Shown here: in pieces, positions 34,696 through 44,049 of the stretch | How the letters are laid out: each line of letters opens with the position of its first letter | Position numbering within the stretch: the stretch's first letter is position 1 | Assembly: GCF_000300275.1 (NCBI RefSeq) | Contig: NZ_AMRN01000011.1 | Location: 62,001 to 126,000 of the forward strand | Length of the DNA: 64,000 nt | DNA from: Thalassospira profundimaris WP0211 | Lineage (GTDB): Bacteria > Pseudomonadota > Alphaproteobacteria > Rhodospirillales > Thalassospiraceae | Reading direction: 5' to 3' | Notes under the pieces: model-generated | What the model saw: the letters and a program-made list of their open reading frames with translations, nothing else | The model's database searches: none | What the model was told of the DNA's origin: nothing | Position numbers and translations under genes: made by a program

Positions 34696-35397
34696 TTAAT
34701 TCTCCATCGGGGTGCCGTTGCGTCCACGCAGGACAATGTCGAACTGATAACCAAGGGCGAAGCCCTCCTCGGTCTTGTCGATCGAGAATTTGGCAATCAG
34801 CCGTTCACGGGCCGCTGCGTCCTCGGTGCCAAGGAAAATCGGGTCAAGGTCAAGCAGCGGATCACCCGGGAAATACATCTGGGTCACAAGACGGGTGGCG
34901 AAACCCGGACCAAACAACGACAGATGGATATGGTTCGGACGCCAGGCATTGAAGTGGTTGCCCCACGGATAGGCGCCCGGCTTGATGGTATAGAATTTGT
35001 AATTGCCCTGATCATCGGTAAAGCAACGCCCCGACCCGCGGAAGTTCGGGTCCAGCGGTGCGTCATGCTGATCAACCTTGTGCACGTAACGGCCTGCTGC
35101 GTTCGCCTGCCAGACTTCGACCAGGATATTGGGCTGCGGACGACCATCGGTATCCATCACCCGACCATGCACAACAATGCGTTCGCCAAGCGGCTCGCCA
35201 TTGACGACACCGTTCTTGGTCAGATCGAAATCAAGCTCACGCACAGATGCGGGCGCAAAGCGCGGACCGGTGCCCTCGGTCAGTCCCGATTTGATGGCAA
35301 GCGGTGCCTGGGTCGGACCACGCAACAGGGTCGATTTGTAACCGGGTGCGATATAGGGGGCGTGGGAGCCCCAGTCACGCGGTTTGAAGGTGGACAT
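34696..35397 (-). CDS. pcaH: protocatechuate 3,4-dioxygenase, beta subunit
   Basis: This 233-residue catalytic subunit contains IVVHGRVMDTDGRPQPNILVEVWQANAAGRYVH and the iron-binding region PGAYPWGNHFNAWRPNHIHLS, with Tyr and His ligands. It forms the non-haem iron(III) intradiol dioxygenase with PcaG. It lies between pcaC and pcaG with almost no intergenic space. Confidence 0.96.
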   Translation of the reverse strand: MSTFKPRDWGSHAPYIAPGYKSTLLRGPTQAPLAIKSGLTEGTGPRFAPASVRELDFDLTKNGVVNGEPLGERIVVHGRVMDTDGRPQPNILVEVWQANAAGRYVHKVDQHDAPLDPNFRGSGRCFTDDQGNYKFYTIKPGAYPWGNHFNAWRPNHIHLSLFGPGFATRLVTQMYFPGDPLLDLDPIFLGTEDAAARERLIAKFSIDKTEEGFALGYQFDIVLRGRNGTPMEN

Positions 35398-35402
35398 GAG
35401 GC

Positions 35403-35807
35403 TTACTCTCCCTTGGGTGACGCGTCTGATGCCGCGTCGATCTCGGCATAGGTTTGTTTGGCGATGCGGAAGGCCGTATTGGCGGCGGGAACGCCGGCAT
35501 AAACCGCAACATGCATCAGGGTTTCACGGATATCATCGCGCGTTGCCCCGGTATTGAGTGTGGCGCGAATATGCATGGCGAGTTCTTCTTCGTGGCCAAG
35601 CCCTGCAAGCAGCGCGATGGTCACGATGGAGCGTTCACGCTTGGTGAAGGCGTCGCTTGTCCAGACACCGTTCCAGACATTCTCGGTGATATAGCGCTGA
35701 AAACCTTCGTCGATTTCCGTAATTTTTTGGGTGGCGCGATCCACATGTGCATCGCCCAGAACGGAACGGCGGGTTTTCATGCCAACGTCATACCGGCTCT
35801 CAGACAA
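35403..35807 (-). CDS. pcaC: 4-carboxymuconolactone decarboxylase
   Basis: A 134-residue AhpD-like protein with VDRATQKITEIDEGFQRYITENVWNGVW, SIVTIALLAGLGHEEELAMHI and DDIRETLMHVAVYAGVPAA, all typical of PcaC. It decarboxylates 4-carboxymuconolactone to the enol-lactone. Its start overlaps the pcaD stop by 8 bases. It is a stand-alone enzyme, not fused to PcaD as in some actinobacteria. Confidence 0.95.
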   Translation of the reverse strand: MSESRYDVGMKTRRSVLGDAHVDRATQKITEIDEGFQRYITENVWNGVWTSDAFTKRERSIVTIALLAGLGHEEELAMHIRATLNTGATRDDIRETLMHVAVYAGVPAANTAFRIAKQTYAEIDAASDASPKGE

Positions 35808-36600
35808 GGTTCTTCTCCTTGGTAAATCGGTCGATCAACCGGGTCAGCAATTCCGGGGTTTCGATACATGGCAGATGCCCGACCCCGTCAATCAATTCGA
35901 ATTCGGCATTGGGGATCATTGATGCCATGGCGCGCACCACATCGGGCGGCGTTGCCAGATCTTCCGATCCACCGATACATAATGTCGGTACAGCAATTTT
36001 TCCCGCCGCATCGCGCAGATCACCATCGCGCAGCGCAATACAGGTCCCGACGTAACCCTCAACCGTGGTGCGCACCAGCATGTCACGATACATCGCGGTT
36101 TCAAGCACCCGTTCCTTGCGGAAGGTCGGCGACAGCCAGCGTTCCATGATCGCATCGCCCATGGACGCAATCCCGTCCGCCTTGATCGCCTCGATCCGGG
36201 TGTTCCAGCTGTTATAATCGCCAAGCTTGGCGGCGGTATCACACAGGATCAGACCCCGCACACGGTTTGGCACCAGTTCGGTGACTTTCTGGGCGATCAG
36301 ACCACCAACAGACAGACCGCAAATGATCACCTGATCAAGGCCAAGGTAATCAAGCAACCCGATCAGATCATTGGCATGCAGCGCGACGTCATAAGGCGCA
36401 TCACCAATCCCCGACAGGCCATGCCCGCGTTTGTCATAGGTAACGATGTTGAACGTTGAGGAAAGCGCATCAACGACATCATCCCAGATGCGAAGATCCG
36501 TCCCCAGAGAATTTGCAAAGACCAGTGCCGGGCCGTTTTTCGGGCCTGACTGGCTGTAATGAATGTGTGTCCCGTTGACCGGGGCGACTTGCAGACTCAT
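35800..36600 (-). CDS. pcaD: 3-oxoadipate enol-lactonase
   Basis: From ATG 36600 (GGAAA site) the protein is 266 residues; a GTG at 36612 is in frame. It is an alpha/beta hydrolase with the nucleophile in VIICGLSVGGLIAQ, Asp in LCIGGSEDLATPP and His in VGHLPCIETPE. It hydrolyses the enol-lactone to 3-oxoadipate. It is the first gene of the pca operon, divergent from pcaQ. Confidence 0.94.
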   Translation of the reverse strand: MSLQVAPVNGTHIHYSQSGPKNGPALVFANSLGTDLRIWDDVVDALSSTFNIVTYDKRGHGLSGIGDAPYDVALHANDLIGLLDYLGLDQVIICGLSVGGLIAQKVTELVPNRVRGLILCDTAAKLGDYNSWNTRIEAIKADGIASMGDAIMERWLSPTFRKERVLETAMYRDMLVRTTVEGYVGTCIALRDGDLRDAAGKIAVPTLCIGGSEDLATPPDVVRAMASMIPNAEFELIDGVGHLPCIETPELLTRLIDRFTKEKNLV

Positions 36601-36647
36601 TATCGTTTCCACCCTGCTTGTTTGCCCTCACATTCGCAGATGGTTTT

Positions 36648-36697
36648 GGTTATGTAAAATGAGGAATTGCGTAATTTGCATAACTATATAATTATGC
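36648..36697. promoter_or_regulatory. candidate PcaQ operator between pcaD and pcaQ
   Basis: GGTTATG at 36648-36654 faces CATAAC at 36679-36684, and a near-perfect palindrome GCATAA-N8-TTATGC lies at 36678-36697. PcaQ in rhizobia binds sites built from ATAACC/GGTTAA half-sites; the half-sites here resemble them but are not identical. The same GGTTATG/CATAACC arrangement recurs before the TRAP operon. Confidence 0.55.
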
Positions 36698-36745
36698 ATG
36701 AACCAGCCATAAGAACATTCTAAACTGTTGATGTATAGGGCACCC

Positions 36746-37687
36746 ATGCTTGATCAACGCATTAAATTCCGCCATCTGACCTGCTTTCTTGAGGTCGCGC
36801 GCCAACGCAGTGTCGTCAAGGCCGCCGATACGCTGTCCATCACCCAACCCGCTGTTTCCAAAACCATTCGCGAGTTGGAAGAACATCTTGACGCGCGGCT
36901 GTTTGACCGATCAAAGCGCGGTGTCACCCTGACCGATTTCGGCAAGGTTTTCCTGCGCTATGCCGGGGCAAGTGTTACGGCGCTGCGTCAGGGTGTCGAC
37001 AGCATCAGCCAGGTGCGCATGCAAGGCGGGCTTTCGATCAATCTCGGGGTTCTGCCAACGGTGGCGGCAAGCGTGATGCCCAATGCCATCCGCCATTTCA
37101 AAACACTTAGCCCCGATACGACGGTCAAGGTCGTGGCCGGTCCGAACGTGATGTTGATGGGGCAATTACGCGTGGGTGAACTTGATCTGGTGGTCGGACG
37201 ACTGGCCGAACCCGATCAGATGTCGGGATTGTCGTTCATACATTTATATTCTGAACATATCTCGCTGGTCGCCAGGCCGGGCCATCCGTTGCTGGCCGAC
37301 AAGAACCCGGACATTACCCGCATTCGCGAATTCACCGTTCTGGTGCCCCCCAAACACGCGATTATTCACCCCACGGTCGACAAGATGCTGATTGCGCATG
37401 GCATTGGCGCCATCCCCGACCGTATCGAAACCGTTTCGACATCTTTCGGACGTGCTTTTACGCGCGAAACCGATGCGATCTGGATCATTTCGAACGGGGC
37501 TGTGGCATCCGACATTGCCGAAGGGCATCTGGTCGAACTGCCGATTGATACCAGCGATACCTTTGGTCCCGTTGGCCTGACGACCAGAATTGATTCGCCA
37601 ATTTCGCCGCCGGTTGAAATGCTGATCAATGCTGTGCGCGAAGAAGCACAACGTCATCACAGCGCACAGGCAGGGGCGAAAGGATAA
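36746..37687 (+). CDS. pcaQ: LysR-type activator of the pca operon
   Basis: From ATG 36746 the protein is 313 residues; upstream TTG/ATG codons are in frame but give a non-family leader. The start LDQRIKFRHLTCFLEVARQRSVVKAADTLSITQPAVSKTIRELE is the PcaQ helix-turn-helix region, followed by a LysR effector domain (LGVLPTVAASVMPNAI). PcaQ activates pca genes in response to 3-carboxymuconate-type intermediates. It is divergent from pcaD, as in Sinorhizobium and Agrobacterium. Confidence 0.93.
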   Translation: MLDQRIKFRHLTCFLEVARQRSVVKAADTLSITQPAVSKTIRELEEHLDARLFDRSKRGVTLTDFGKVFLRYAGASVTALRQGVDSISQVRMQGGLSINLGVLPTVAASVMPNAIRHFKTLSPDTTVKVVAGPNVMLMGQLRVGELDLVVGRLAEPDQMSGLSFIHLYSEHISLVARPGHPLLADKNPDITRIREFTVLVPPKHAIIHPTVDKMLIAHGIGAIPDRIETVSTSFGRAFTRETDAIWIISNGAVASDIAEGHLVELPIDTSDTFGPVGLTTRIDSPISPPVEMLINAVREEAQRHHSAQAGAKG

Positions 37688-37693
37688 TCATTT

Positions 37694-37731
37694 GGTTATG
37701 GATATGTGCTTACATATCATTATACATAACC
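37694..37731. promoter_or_regulatory. inverted GGTTATG/CATAACC site before TRAP operon
   Basis: GGTTATG (37694-37700) and CATAACC (37725-37731) form an inverted pair 31 bases apart, matching the half-sites in the pcaD-pcaQ interval. It suggests PcaQ also controls the TRAP transporter. The rest of 37732-37920 is A-rich and holds the promoter and an excellent GGAGGAA ribosome site. Confidence 0.5.
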
Positions 37732-37920
37732 ATCACGTACCGATTAGATTGCCTTTAATTCGACATGGCTGAAATGCGCCAAACGCAAGTCATGTGATAA
37801 AAAGAAGAACAAAAACAATAACAAAAAGAACTCTTGGAAAACTTCGCACGCTAGATGCGCATCGTGGCTGAACGTTTGTCAGCGCAATGAACGCGACAAG
37901 ACGTTCAAAGGAGGAAGAGA

Positions 37921-38952
37921 ATGAAACAGATCACCAAATTGCTTGCCGGTGCAGCTGTCGCGACGATGGTGTCGTTCGGCGCACACGCACAGGAAGTCAC
38001 CCTGACCGTCCACCATTTCCTGGGTCCGAAAGCACCGGCCCAGTCGAAAATGATTGAACCGTGGGCCAAGAAAATCGAAGAAGAATCAAACGGCCGTATC
38101 AAGTTTGAAATCTTCCCGTCCATGTCGCTGGGCGGCAATCCTCCGGAGCTGTATCGTCAGGTCCGCGACGGTGTTGCCGACATCGTCTGGACCCTTCCGG
38201 GTTATACCCCGGGCGTCTTCCCGCGCCTTGAAGTATTTGAACTTCCGGGTGTTCACCTTGGCGATGCACGCGCAACCAACCTTGCGATGTGGGATCTTCG
38301 CGATGAATATGCCGAAGACCTTACCGACATTCACCCGCTTGCCGTTCACGTGCATGCCGGTCAGGCCATCCATCTGACCAGCAAGGAAGTCCGCACGGTT
38401 GATGACGTCAAGGGTCTGAAGCTGCGTACCCCGACCCGTACCGGTTCCTGGGTAATTGAATCATGGGGCGCAGAGCCCGTTGGCATGCCGGTTCCGGCCC
38501 TGCCGCAGGCCATGTCGCTTGGCGTGGTTGATGGCGGCCTGGTGCCGTTCGAAGTTGTGCCGCCGCTGAAGCTGGCTGAACTGATTTCCTATTCTGTTGA
38601 AGGCGAAGGCGTAAATTCACGCTTTGGCACCTCGACCTTCCTGTTTGCAATGAACAAGGACCGGTATGAGAGCCTGCCAGATGACCTGAAAGAAATCATC
38701 GACCGTAACTCCGGCCGTGATTTTGCCGCTGAAATCGGTGACGTGTTTAACGGCGTTGAAGAAGTCGGCAAGCGCATGGTCAACGAAGGCAAAGGTCAGG
38801 TCGTTGAGATCACCGCTGCTGAAAAGGCAACCTTTGACGATGCGTCTGCATCGGTCGTGGATCGCTGGATCGAAGAAGCCAATTCCAACGGCATCGATGG
38901 CGCGAAACTTGTCGAAGATGCCAAGGCCGCTGTTCAGAGCCACACCAAGTAA
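37921..38952 (+). CDS. dctP: TRAP transporter substrate-binding protein (candidate aromatic acid uptake)
   Basis: A 343-residue periplasmic DctP protein with signal peptide MKQITKLLAGAAVATMVSFG ending AHA-QE. Family marks are LTVHHFLGPKAPAQSKMIEPWAKKIEEESNGRI, DDVKGLKLRTPTRTGSW (ligand Arg) and GVVDGGLVPFEV. It heads a TRAP operon directly after pcaQ, and the upstream inverted site resembles that of pcaD-pcaQ. Protocatechuate or another aromatic acid is therefore the likely ligand, by inference. Confidence 0.92.
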   Translation: MKQITKLLAGAAVATMVSFGAHAQEVTLTVHHFLGPKAPAQSKMIEPWAKKIEEESNGRIKFEIFPSMSLGGNPPELYRQVRDGVADIVWTLPGYTPGVFPRLEVFELPGVHLGDARATNLAMWDLRDEYAEDLTDIHPLAVHVHAGQAIHLTSKEVRTVDDVKGLKLRTPTRTGSWVIESWGAEPVGMPVPALPQAMSLGVVDGGLVPFEVVPPLKLAELISYSVEGEGVNSRFGTSTFLFAMNKDRYESLPDDLKEIIDRNSGRDFAAEIGDVFNGVEEVGKRMVNEGKGQVVEITAAEKATFDDASASVVDRWIEEANSNGIDGAKLVEDAKAAVQSHTK

Positions 38953-39035
38953 CATCCCGACGTTGCTGGTAAATCTTGTGGGGTCACGTATCATGGCGAT
39001 ACGTGACCCTCTGTTCCCGCAAGAATGTTAGAGAT

Positions 39036-39533
39036 ATGAAAAACGTGCTCTACAAGGCCGCTTCGTGGCTTGCTGTTGCCGGTGGCATGCTTGCCCTGCT
39101 GATCTCGATTGTTACGATCGTAAACGTGACCGCCTTTGGTCTCGACAAGATCGCCCGGCTGTTTGATGCCAACGTCCCGGCCATTATCGGCTATGAGGAC
39201 TTTGTCAGCATGATCGTCAGTTCGGCGGCGTTGATGTTTTTCCCCTATTGTCAGGCACATCGCGGCCATGTCGCGGTGGATGTTTTCATCAAGATGTTTC
39301 CCGACTGGTTTGCGCGGATGGTCGATACCCTGTCGTCCGTTCTGATGACCGCACTCGCCCTGTTCCTGGGGTATATGATGGTCAATGGCCTGATCGAAGT
39401 GCGCAGCGACAATACCCTTTCGGCAATTTTGGGCTGGCCGATCTGGCCGTTCTATGTCCCGGGCATCATTGCGATGTTCCTGTGGGCGGCAATTGCCGGA
39501 AACCAGATTTTCGAGAGAGAGGCCGATGTCTGA
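39036..39533 (+). CDS. dctQ: TRAP transporter small permease
   Basis: The 165-residue protein from ATG 39036 has four hydrophobic helices, VPAIIGYEDFVSMIVSSAALMFFPYCQAHRGHVAVDVFI and a final PFYVPGIIAMFLWAAIAG segment, all DctQ features. It overlaps dctM by 8 bases. The 84-base gap after dctP contains GGTCACGTATC...GATACGTGACC, a hairpin that may protect the dctP message. Confidence 0.88.
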   Translation: MKNVLYKAASWLAVAGGMLALLISIVTIVNVTAFGLDKIARLFDANVPAIIGYEDFVSMIVSSAALMFFPYCQAHRGHVAVDVFIKMFPDWFARMVDTLSSVLMTALALFLGYMMVNGLIEVRSDNTLSAILGWPIWPFYVPGIIAMFLWAAIAGNQIFEREADV

Positions 39534-40917
39534 ACGTGAATTGATCGGCCTTGGTGGCCTTGCCCTTCTCTTTGTGATCCTGGCACTGCGCGTGCCCGTC
39601 GGCCTTGCCATGGTGGGTGTCGGCATTGGCGGCAACTATGTGCTCAGCCTGTTTTTCCCGTTCCTGCGCTTTGATCCCTATCTGCAGCAGTTCAAATCCC
39701 TGCTGTACGGGATTGTTTCGAACTACGAACTGTCCGTCGTGCCGCTGTTTGTTCTGATGGGATACCTCGCAAGTCAGGCTAATCTTTCGCGCGATCTGTT
39801 TCAGGGCGTAAACGCTATCCTTGGTCGTTTCCGCGGTGGCGTTGCCATGGCTGCCATCGGGGCGTGTGCCGGTTTTGGCGCGGTGTGCGGATCATCACTT
39901 GCGACCGCATCGACCATGGGCAAGGTCGCCCTGCCCGAGCTTGACCGCCTGAAATACTCGCCACGTCTGGCAACCGGTACGTTGGCTGCGGGTGGTACGC
40001 TTGGCATTCTGATCCCGCCATCGGTGGCGCTGGTGATTTACGCCGTCACGGTTGAGGCATCGATCATTCAGATGTTTCAGGCGGCCATCATTCCGGGGCT
40101 GATTGCGGTTCTGTTCTTTATGGCGGTGATTGCCATTCAGGTGCGCCTGAACCCCTCACTGGCCCCGAAACCGGAACCGATGCCAGCAGCCGAGCGCAAG
40201 GAAGCCCTGCTGCGCCTGATCCCGGTGATGGTGATCTTTGGCTCGATCATTCTGGGGCTTGGTGCCGGTCTGTTCACCCCGACACCGGCCGCCGGCGTGG
40301 GCGTGTTCGCCATTCTGGTGTACGGCGTCTATATGCGCATTCGCGGCAAAGGTGGCCTGACCTGGAAAGGTCTGCGCCAGTCGCTTAAAGACACCGCCAT
40401 CACATCCTCGATGATTTTCTTCATCCTGCTGGGTGCTGAAATCCTCAAGGGCTTCTTTAGCCGTGCCAACCTTCCGGCCTATATGGCAGAGGCCGCCGCG
40501 ACGAGCGGCTTTGATCCGTGGCTTGTCATGGTTCTCATGCTGCTTGCCCTGATCCTGCTGGGCTGCTTCATGGAAAGCCTGTCGATGATTGTCGTGGTCA
40601 TCCCGTTCTTCTGGCCGGCCCTTGTTGACATCAATGGCGGCGACTGGGCGACGGCGGCAACCGCGGCCTATGGCATGGGGACCGAGGATCTGAAGATCTG
40701 GTTTGGGATCCTCGCACTCATTGTCGTGGAGCTGGGGCTGATTACGCCACCGGTGGGACTGAACGTGTTCATCATTAACGCACTCGCCAAGGGTGTCCCG
40801 ATGAGCCAGACCTTCCGCGGTGTGATGCCGTTCTTTGGCGCCGAGATCATCCGAATTCTGCTGCTGATCTTTGCCCCGATATTGACGTTGTTTGTGCCAA
40901 CCATCCTTGGCAATTAG
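39526..40917 (+). CDS. dctM: TRAP transporter large permease
   Basis: ATG 39526 has GAGAGAGG upstream and gives 463 residues. DctM motifs are RVPVGLAMVGVG, CGSSLATASTMGKVALPEL, AGGTLGILIPPSVALVIYAV and LGLITPPVGLNVFIINAL. The protein is polytopic and forms the transport core with the DctQ before it. It ends at a hairpin terminator. Confidence 0.94.
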   Translation: MSERELIGLGGLALLFVILALRVPVGLAMVGVGIGGNYVLSLFFPFLRFDPYLQQFKSLLYGIVSNYELSVVPLFVLMGYLASQANLSRDLFQGVNAILGRFRGGVAMAAIGACAGFGAVCGSSLATASTMGKVALPELDRLKYSPRLATGTLAAGGTLGILIPPSVALVIYAVTVEASIIQMFQAAIIPGLIAVLFFMAVIAIQVRLNPSLAPKPEPMPAAERKEALLRLIPVMVIFGSIILGLGAGLFTPTPAAGVGVFAILVYGVYMRIRGKGGLTWKGLRQSLKDTAITSSMIFFILLGAEILKGFFSRANLPAYMAEAAATSGFDPWLVMVLMLLALILLGCFMESLSMIVVVIPFFWPALVDINGGDWATAATAAYGMGTEDLKIWFGILALIVVELGLITPPVGLNVFIINALAKGVPMSQTFRGVMPFFGAEIIRILLLIFAPILTLFVPTILGN

Positions 40918-40935
40918 CGACGATCAAATGTCTTG

Positions 40936-40973
40936 CAAAAGCCCGCCCGATATCGTGGCGGGCTTTTCTTTTT
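40936..40973 (+). terminator. TRAP operon terminator
   Basis: GCCCGCC (40941-40947) pairs with GGCGGGC (40957-40963), followed by TTTTCTTTTT. Confidence 0.92.
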
Positions 40974-41044
40974 GTCGGCCCCAAAACCGGCTAAACTGCT
41001 CCGAGACACAACGCCTTAACATGCCACCGCAGCTCAGAGCATCC

Positions 41045-41989
41045 ATGCGCAACAACATCCCGATCTACAAGCTTTATGGCGAACGTGACGCGGCAGCAAA
41101 GCCGGGCACGCACGATGGCTATGATCTGGACCCTACCAGCACGTCTGATCCGCAACCAATTACGGAGCCGGAATTCTTTCACCTTGAAAGCATCCCGGAA
41201 CGATCGCGCCTGCATGATCTGCATATCAAACCGCACCGCCATACCAACCTGTTTCAGTTGCTGTACATCACCCGTGGGCAGGCCGAAATCAGCTTTGATG
41301 ACCAGCACCTGACCATGCAGGCTGGCCAGTTGATTACGGTTCCGCCCGGCACCGTGCACGGCTTTAAATTCAGTGATGATATTGATGGTTGGGTGATCTC
41401 GCTGACCGACTATCACCTGCAGGAAATCCTGAGCCCCGCGCCGAAACTCCTCGCCCGTCTCGATCAGGCGGTCTGTGTTGATACGCGCTCAACATCGGGA
41501 GACACCAACGGCCCGGCGGATTTCCTGATATCGCAACTGGTCACAGAATACTACAGCCACAATACCGGCCGGCTGTTTGCCCTGCGTCATATCCTGGGTC
41601 TTTTGCTTTTGGGGATCGGGCGCACCGTGCCACAGGACCATTCCGCGCGCCTGTCGCGACAAGAACAAAAGACCGAGAAATTCCGCAAGTTTCAGACGCT
41701 GGTCGAAACCTTTTACAAGCAGCACAAGTCGCTTGATTTCTATGCCCGCGAGATTGGCGTGACCACAACCCAGCTTAACCGCATTGCCAAGGACATCTAT
41801 GGCATGACCGCAAGCGAGGTGGTGCAAAACCGCCTGATGCTCGAAGCCAAGCGCACGCTGATTTATACCGACATCGCCATTCAGCAAATCGCAGATGAAC
41901 TGGGCTTTCGCGATGCCGGGTATTTTTCACGCTTCTTCACCAAAAAAGCCGGGGTTTCCCCGGCCCGGTTCAGGCTTGATAACCGCTAG
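41045..41989 (+). CDS. AraC family regulator, PobR-like
   Basis: From ATG 41045 (41021 is the alternative) the protein is 314 residues. The N-terminal half is a cupin sensor (IKPHRHTNLFQLLYITRGQAEISFD...GQLITVPPGTVHGF). The C-terminal pair of helix-turn-helix motifs is LDFYAREIGVTTTQLNRIAKDIYGMTASEVVQNR and IQQIADELGFRDAGYFSRFFTKKAGVSPARFR. AraC-type PobR proteins with this layout activate pobA on 4-hydroxybenzoate. A pobA lies 20 kb away with direct repeats upstream, so this gene is a candidate PobR, or it may serve the TRAP operon before it. Confidence 0.88.
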   Translation: MRNNIPIYKLYGERDAAAKPGTHDGYDLDPTSTSDPQPITEPEFFHLESIPERSRLHDLHIKPHRHTNLFQLLYITRGQAEISFDDQHLTMQAGQLITVPPGTVHGFKFSDDIDGWVISLTDYHLQEILSPAPKLLARLDQAVCVDTRSTSGDTNGPADFLISQLVTEYYSHNTGRLFALRHILGLLLLGIGRTVPQDHSARLSRQEQKTEKFRKFQTLVETFYKQHKSLDFYAREIGVTTTQLNRIAKDIYGMTASEVVQNRLMLEAKRTLIYTDIAIQQIADELGFRDAGYFSRFFTKKAGVSPARFRLDNR

Positions 41990-42477
41990 TTTGCGGCGCT
42001 TCGCAACGTTTCAAGCGTCAGCCACATGCGCACCTGATCGACCACGCGGCCAGACCGGGTTTTCCAGCCCTTGGCAATGAACTTCTCCTCGCCAAACCCG
42101 ACCTTGCGATAGAGGTTAAGCGCATTGTCATTGCCATCAACAACATTCAGCCACAGCTTTTCATATTCCGGCGTTTCGGCAATTTTGGCCGCTAAGCTCG
42201 ATAGTGCCGCCTTGCCAAAGCCCTGCCCGCGTTCAAACACGCCAAACTCATCGACCTTGGGCAAAGTCGTCGCCATTTCGGTCATATAGACATAGGCCAC
42301 AGCCTTCTGATCAATGCGAAACACCCAAAGGGCAGTGTCCTTTGATCCGGCAAGTGCCGCACTCAGCGCCTCATCAGGCACGCGCGCGATCGCATCATAA
42401 AACTGCACATCTTCCATCATCTCGCGAATGCGCAGCAGCTCGTCTTCAGTTGGCGTTTGCCAAGTACCGGTAATCAT
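41986..42477 (-). CDS. GNAT N-acetyltransferase
   Basis: This 163-residue protein has the acetyl-CoA site EFGVFERGQGFGKAALSSLAAKI and the C-terminal NVVDGNDNALNLYRKVGFGEEKFIAKGWKTRSGRVVDQVRMWL. It converges on the AraC gene and overlaps its stop by 4 bases. The substrate is unknown. Confidence 0.85.
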   Translation of the reverse strand: MITGTWQTPTEDELLRIREMMEDVQFYDAIARVPDEALSAALAGSKDTALWVFRIDQKAVAYVYMTEMATTLPKVDEFGVFERGQGFGKAALSSLAAKIAETPEYEKLWLNVVDGNDNALNLYRKVGFGEEKFIAKGWKTRSGRVVDQVRMWLTLETLRSAAN

Positions 42478-42645
42478 GCGTCTTGTCCTGAATGGCGTGT
42501 GGTGGCGTTAGAAGATGGCAGTGGTAAACAGCCCGTCTGGTTCGGTCAAGCACCACGACACGCCCTGCATGCCTTCGGACAAATTGCCATTGCCGGCCAA
42601 AGCCGCTAAAACCAGCCGATAGCACCGCATTTCAAAAGGCCGCAC

Positions 42646-43854
42646 ATGCCCGACCACACCCCCAGCACTCCGGCAACCCGCCCTGCCCCGAATGGCAAAA
42701 CCGCCATGGTAATCGGTGCCGGTCCGGCTGGCCTGATGGCGGCCGAACGGCTGGCGGGTGACGGCTACGCGGTGACGATCTATGAGGGCATGCCAAGTGC
42801 CGGGCGCAAGTTCCTGATGGCCGGGAAATCGGGGCTTAACATCACGCATAGCGAAGACCTTGAAACCTTTCTGTCGCGCTACGGCACGTCGCGCGCGCGG
42901 CTTGAACCACATTTGCGCAAATTCGGGCCCGATCAGATCCGCGAATGGTGTGCCGGGCTGGGTGTTGAAACCTTTGTCGGCTCGTCGGGCCGGGTTTTCC
43001 CGACCGCGATGAAGGCAAGCCCGCTTTTGCGCGCCTGGCTTAGGCGACTTGAGGGTCTCGGCTGCACCATCCATTACCGCCATTACTGGACCGGTTGGAA
43101 CGACGCAAATCAGGCTGTTTTCAAAACGCCCGATGGCGAAGTCACCGCAACCGCCGACATCACCATTCTGGCCCTTGGCGGCGGCAGTTGGAAACGCTTG
43201 GGATCAGATGGCAAATGGATGGAAATCCTGCGTAATGCCGGGATCAAGTGCAACCCGTTCAAACCGGCCAATTGCGGCTTTGAGATCGACTGGACCGACC
43301 ATCTGATCGACAAATGCGCCGGATCGCCGGTCAAGGCCGTGACACTGACATGTGGCGACCAAACGGTACGCGGCGAGTTCGTGATTTCCAAAACCGGGAT
43401 TGAAGGCAGTGCGGTTTATGCGATCTCCGCGACACTCCGCGATCAGTGGCTTGAAACCGGTGTCGGCACGCTCAAGCTTGATCTTTGCCCCGACCGCACA
43501 CTTGATGACGCCACCAAGCGCCTCGCCAAGCCACGCGGTAAAAACTCGCTGGGCAATCATTTGCGCAAAACACTTGGCCTTGATGCCACCAAAACAGCCC
43601 TCATTTTCGAAGTCATCCCGCGCGAAACCTTGAACGACCCCGCAGCCCTCGCCACCACCATCAAAAACCTGCCACTTAAAATCAAAAAGCCCCGTCCACT
43701 GGACGAGGCCATCAGCACCGCAGGCGGTGTCGCATGGGAAGAACTCGACGAGAACTTCCAACTCATCAACCGGCCCGGCACCTACTGCCTCGGCGAGATG
43801 GTTGATTGGGAAGCACCGACGGGTGGATACCTTCTAAGCGCCTGCCTAGCCTAA
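42646..43854 (+). CDS. TIGR03862/HI0933-like flavoprotein
   Basis: The 402-residue protein has the FAD motif AMVIGAGPAGLMAAERLAGDGYAVTIYE, then the family-specific GRKFLMAGKSGLNITHSED, and near the end STAGGVAWEELDENFQL and GEMVDWEAPTGGYLLSACLA. These mark the HI0933 (BaiN-like) flavoprotein group, subgroup TIGR03862. Some relatives are flavin reductases; no function is established for this subgroup. It is monocistronic. Confidence 0.9.
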   Translation: MPDHTPSTPATRPAPNGKTAMVIGAGPAGLMAAERLAGDGYAVTIYEGMPSAGRKFLMAGKSGLNITHSEDLETFLSRYGTSRARLEPHLRKFGPDQIREWCAGLGVETFVGSSGRVFPTAMKASPLLRAWLRRLEGLGCTIHYRHYWTGWNDANQAVFKTPDGEVTATADITILALGGGSWKRLGSDGKWMEILRNAGIKCNPFKPANCGFEIDWTDHLIDKCAGSPVKAVTLTCGDQTVRGEFVISKTGIEGSAVYAISATLRDQWLETGVGTLKLDLCPDRTLDDATKRLAKPRGKNSLGNHLRKTLGLDATKTALIFEVIPRETLNDPAALATTIKNLPLKIKKPRPLDEAISTAGGVAWEELDENFQLINRPGTYCLGEMVDWEAPTGGYLLSACLA

Positions 43855-44049
43855 AATACCTCTGATTGTATTTTCGCAGATACTATCCCCCCATCGATAC
43901 CTTCCTAGGTTGAAAAAGACGAAATCTAATTGACCATACAATCGGTTAGGTTTTAACTTTTCCAAAAGCACTGCAGAAAATCGTTGCACCGCAATGATGT
44001 AGCCAAGTGCCGTAAATATATTCGGGTCGAGAACGGTTGGGGAACCACA

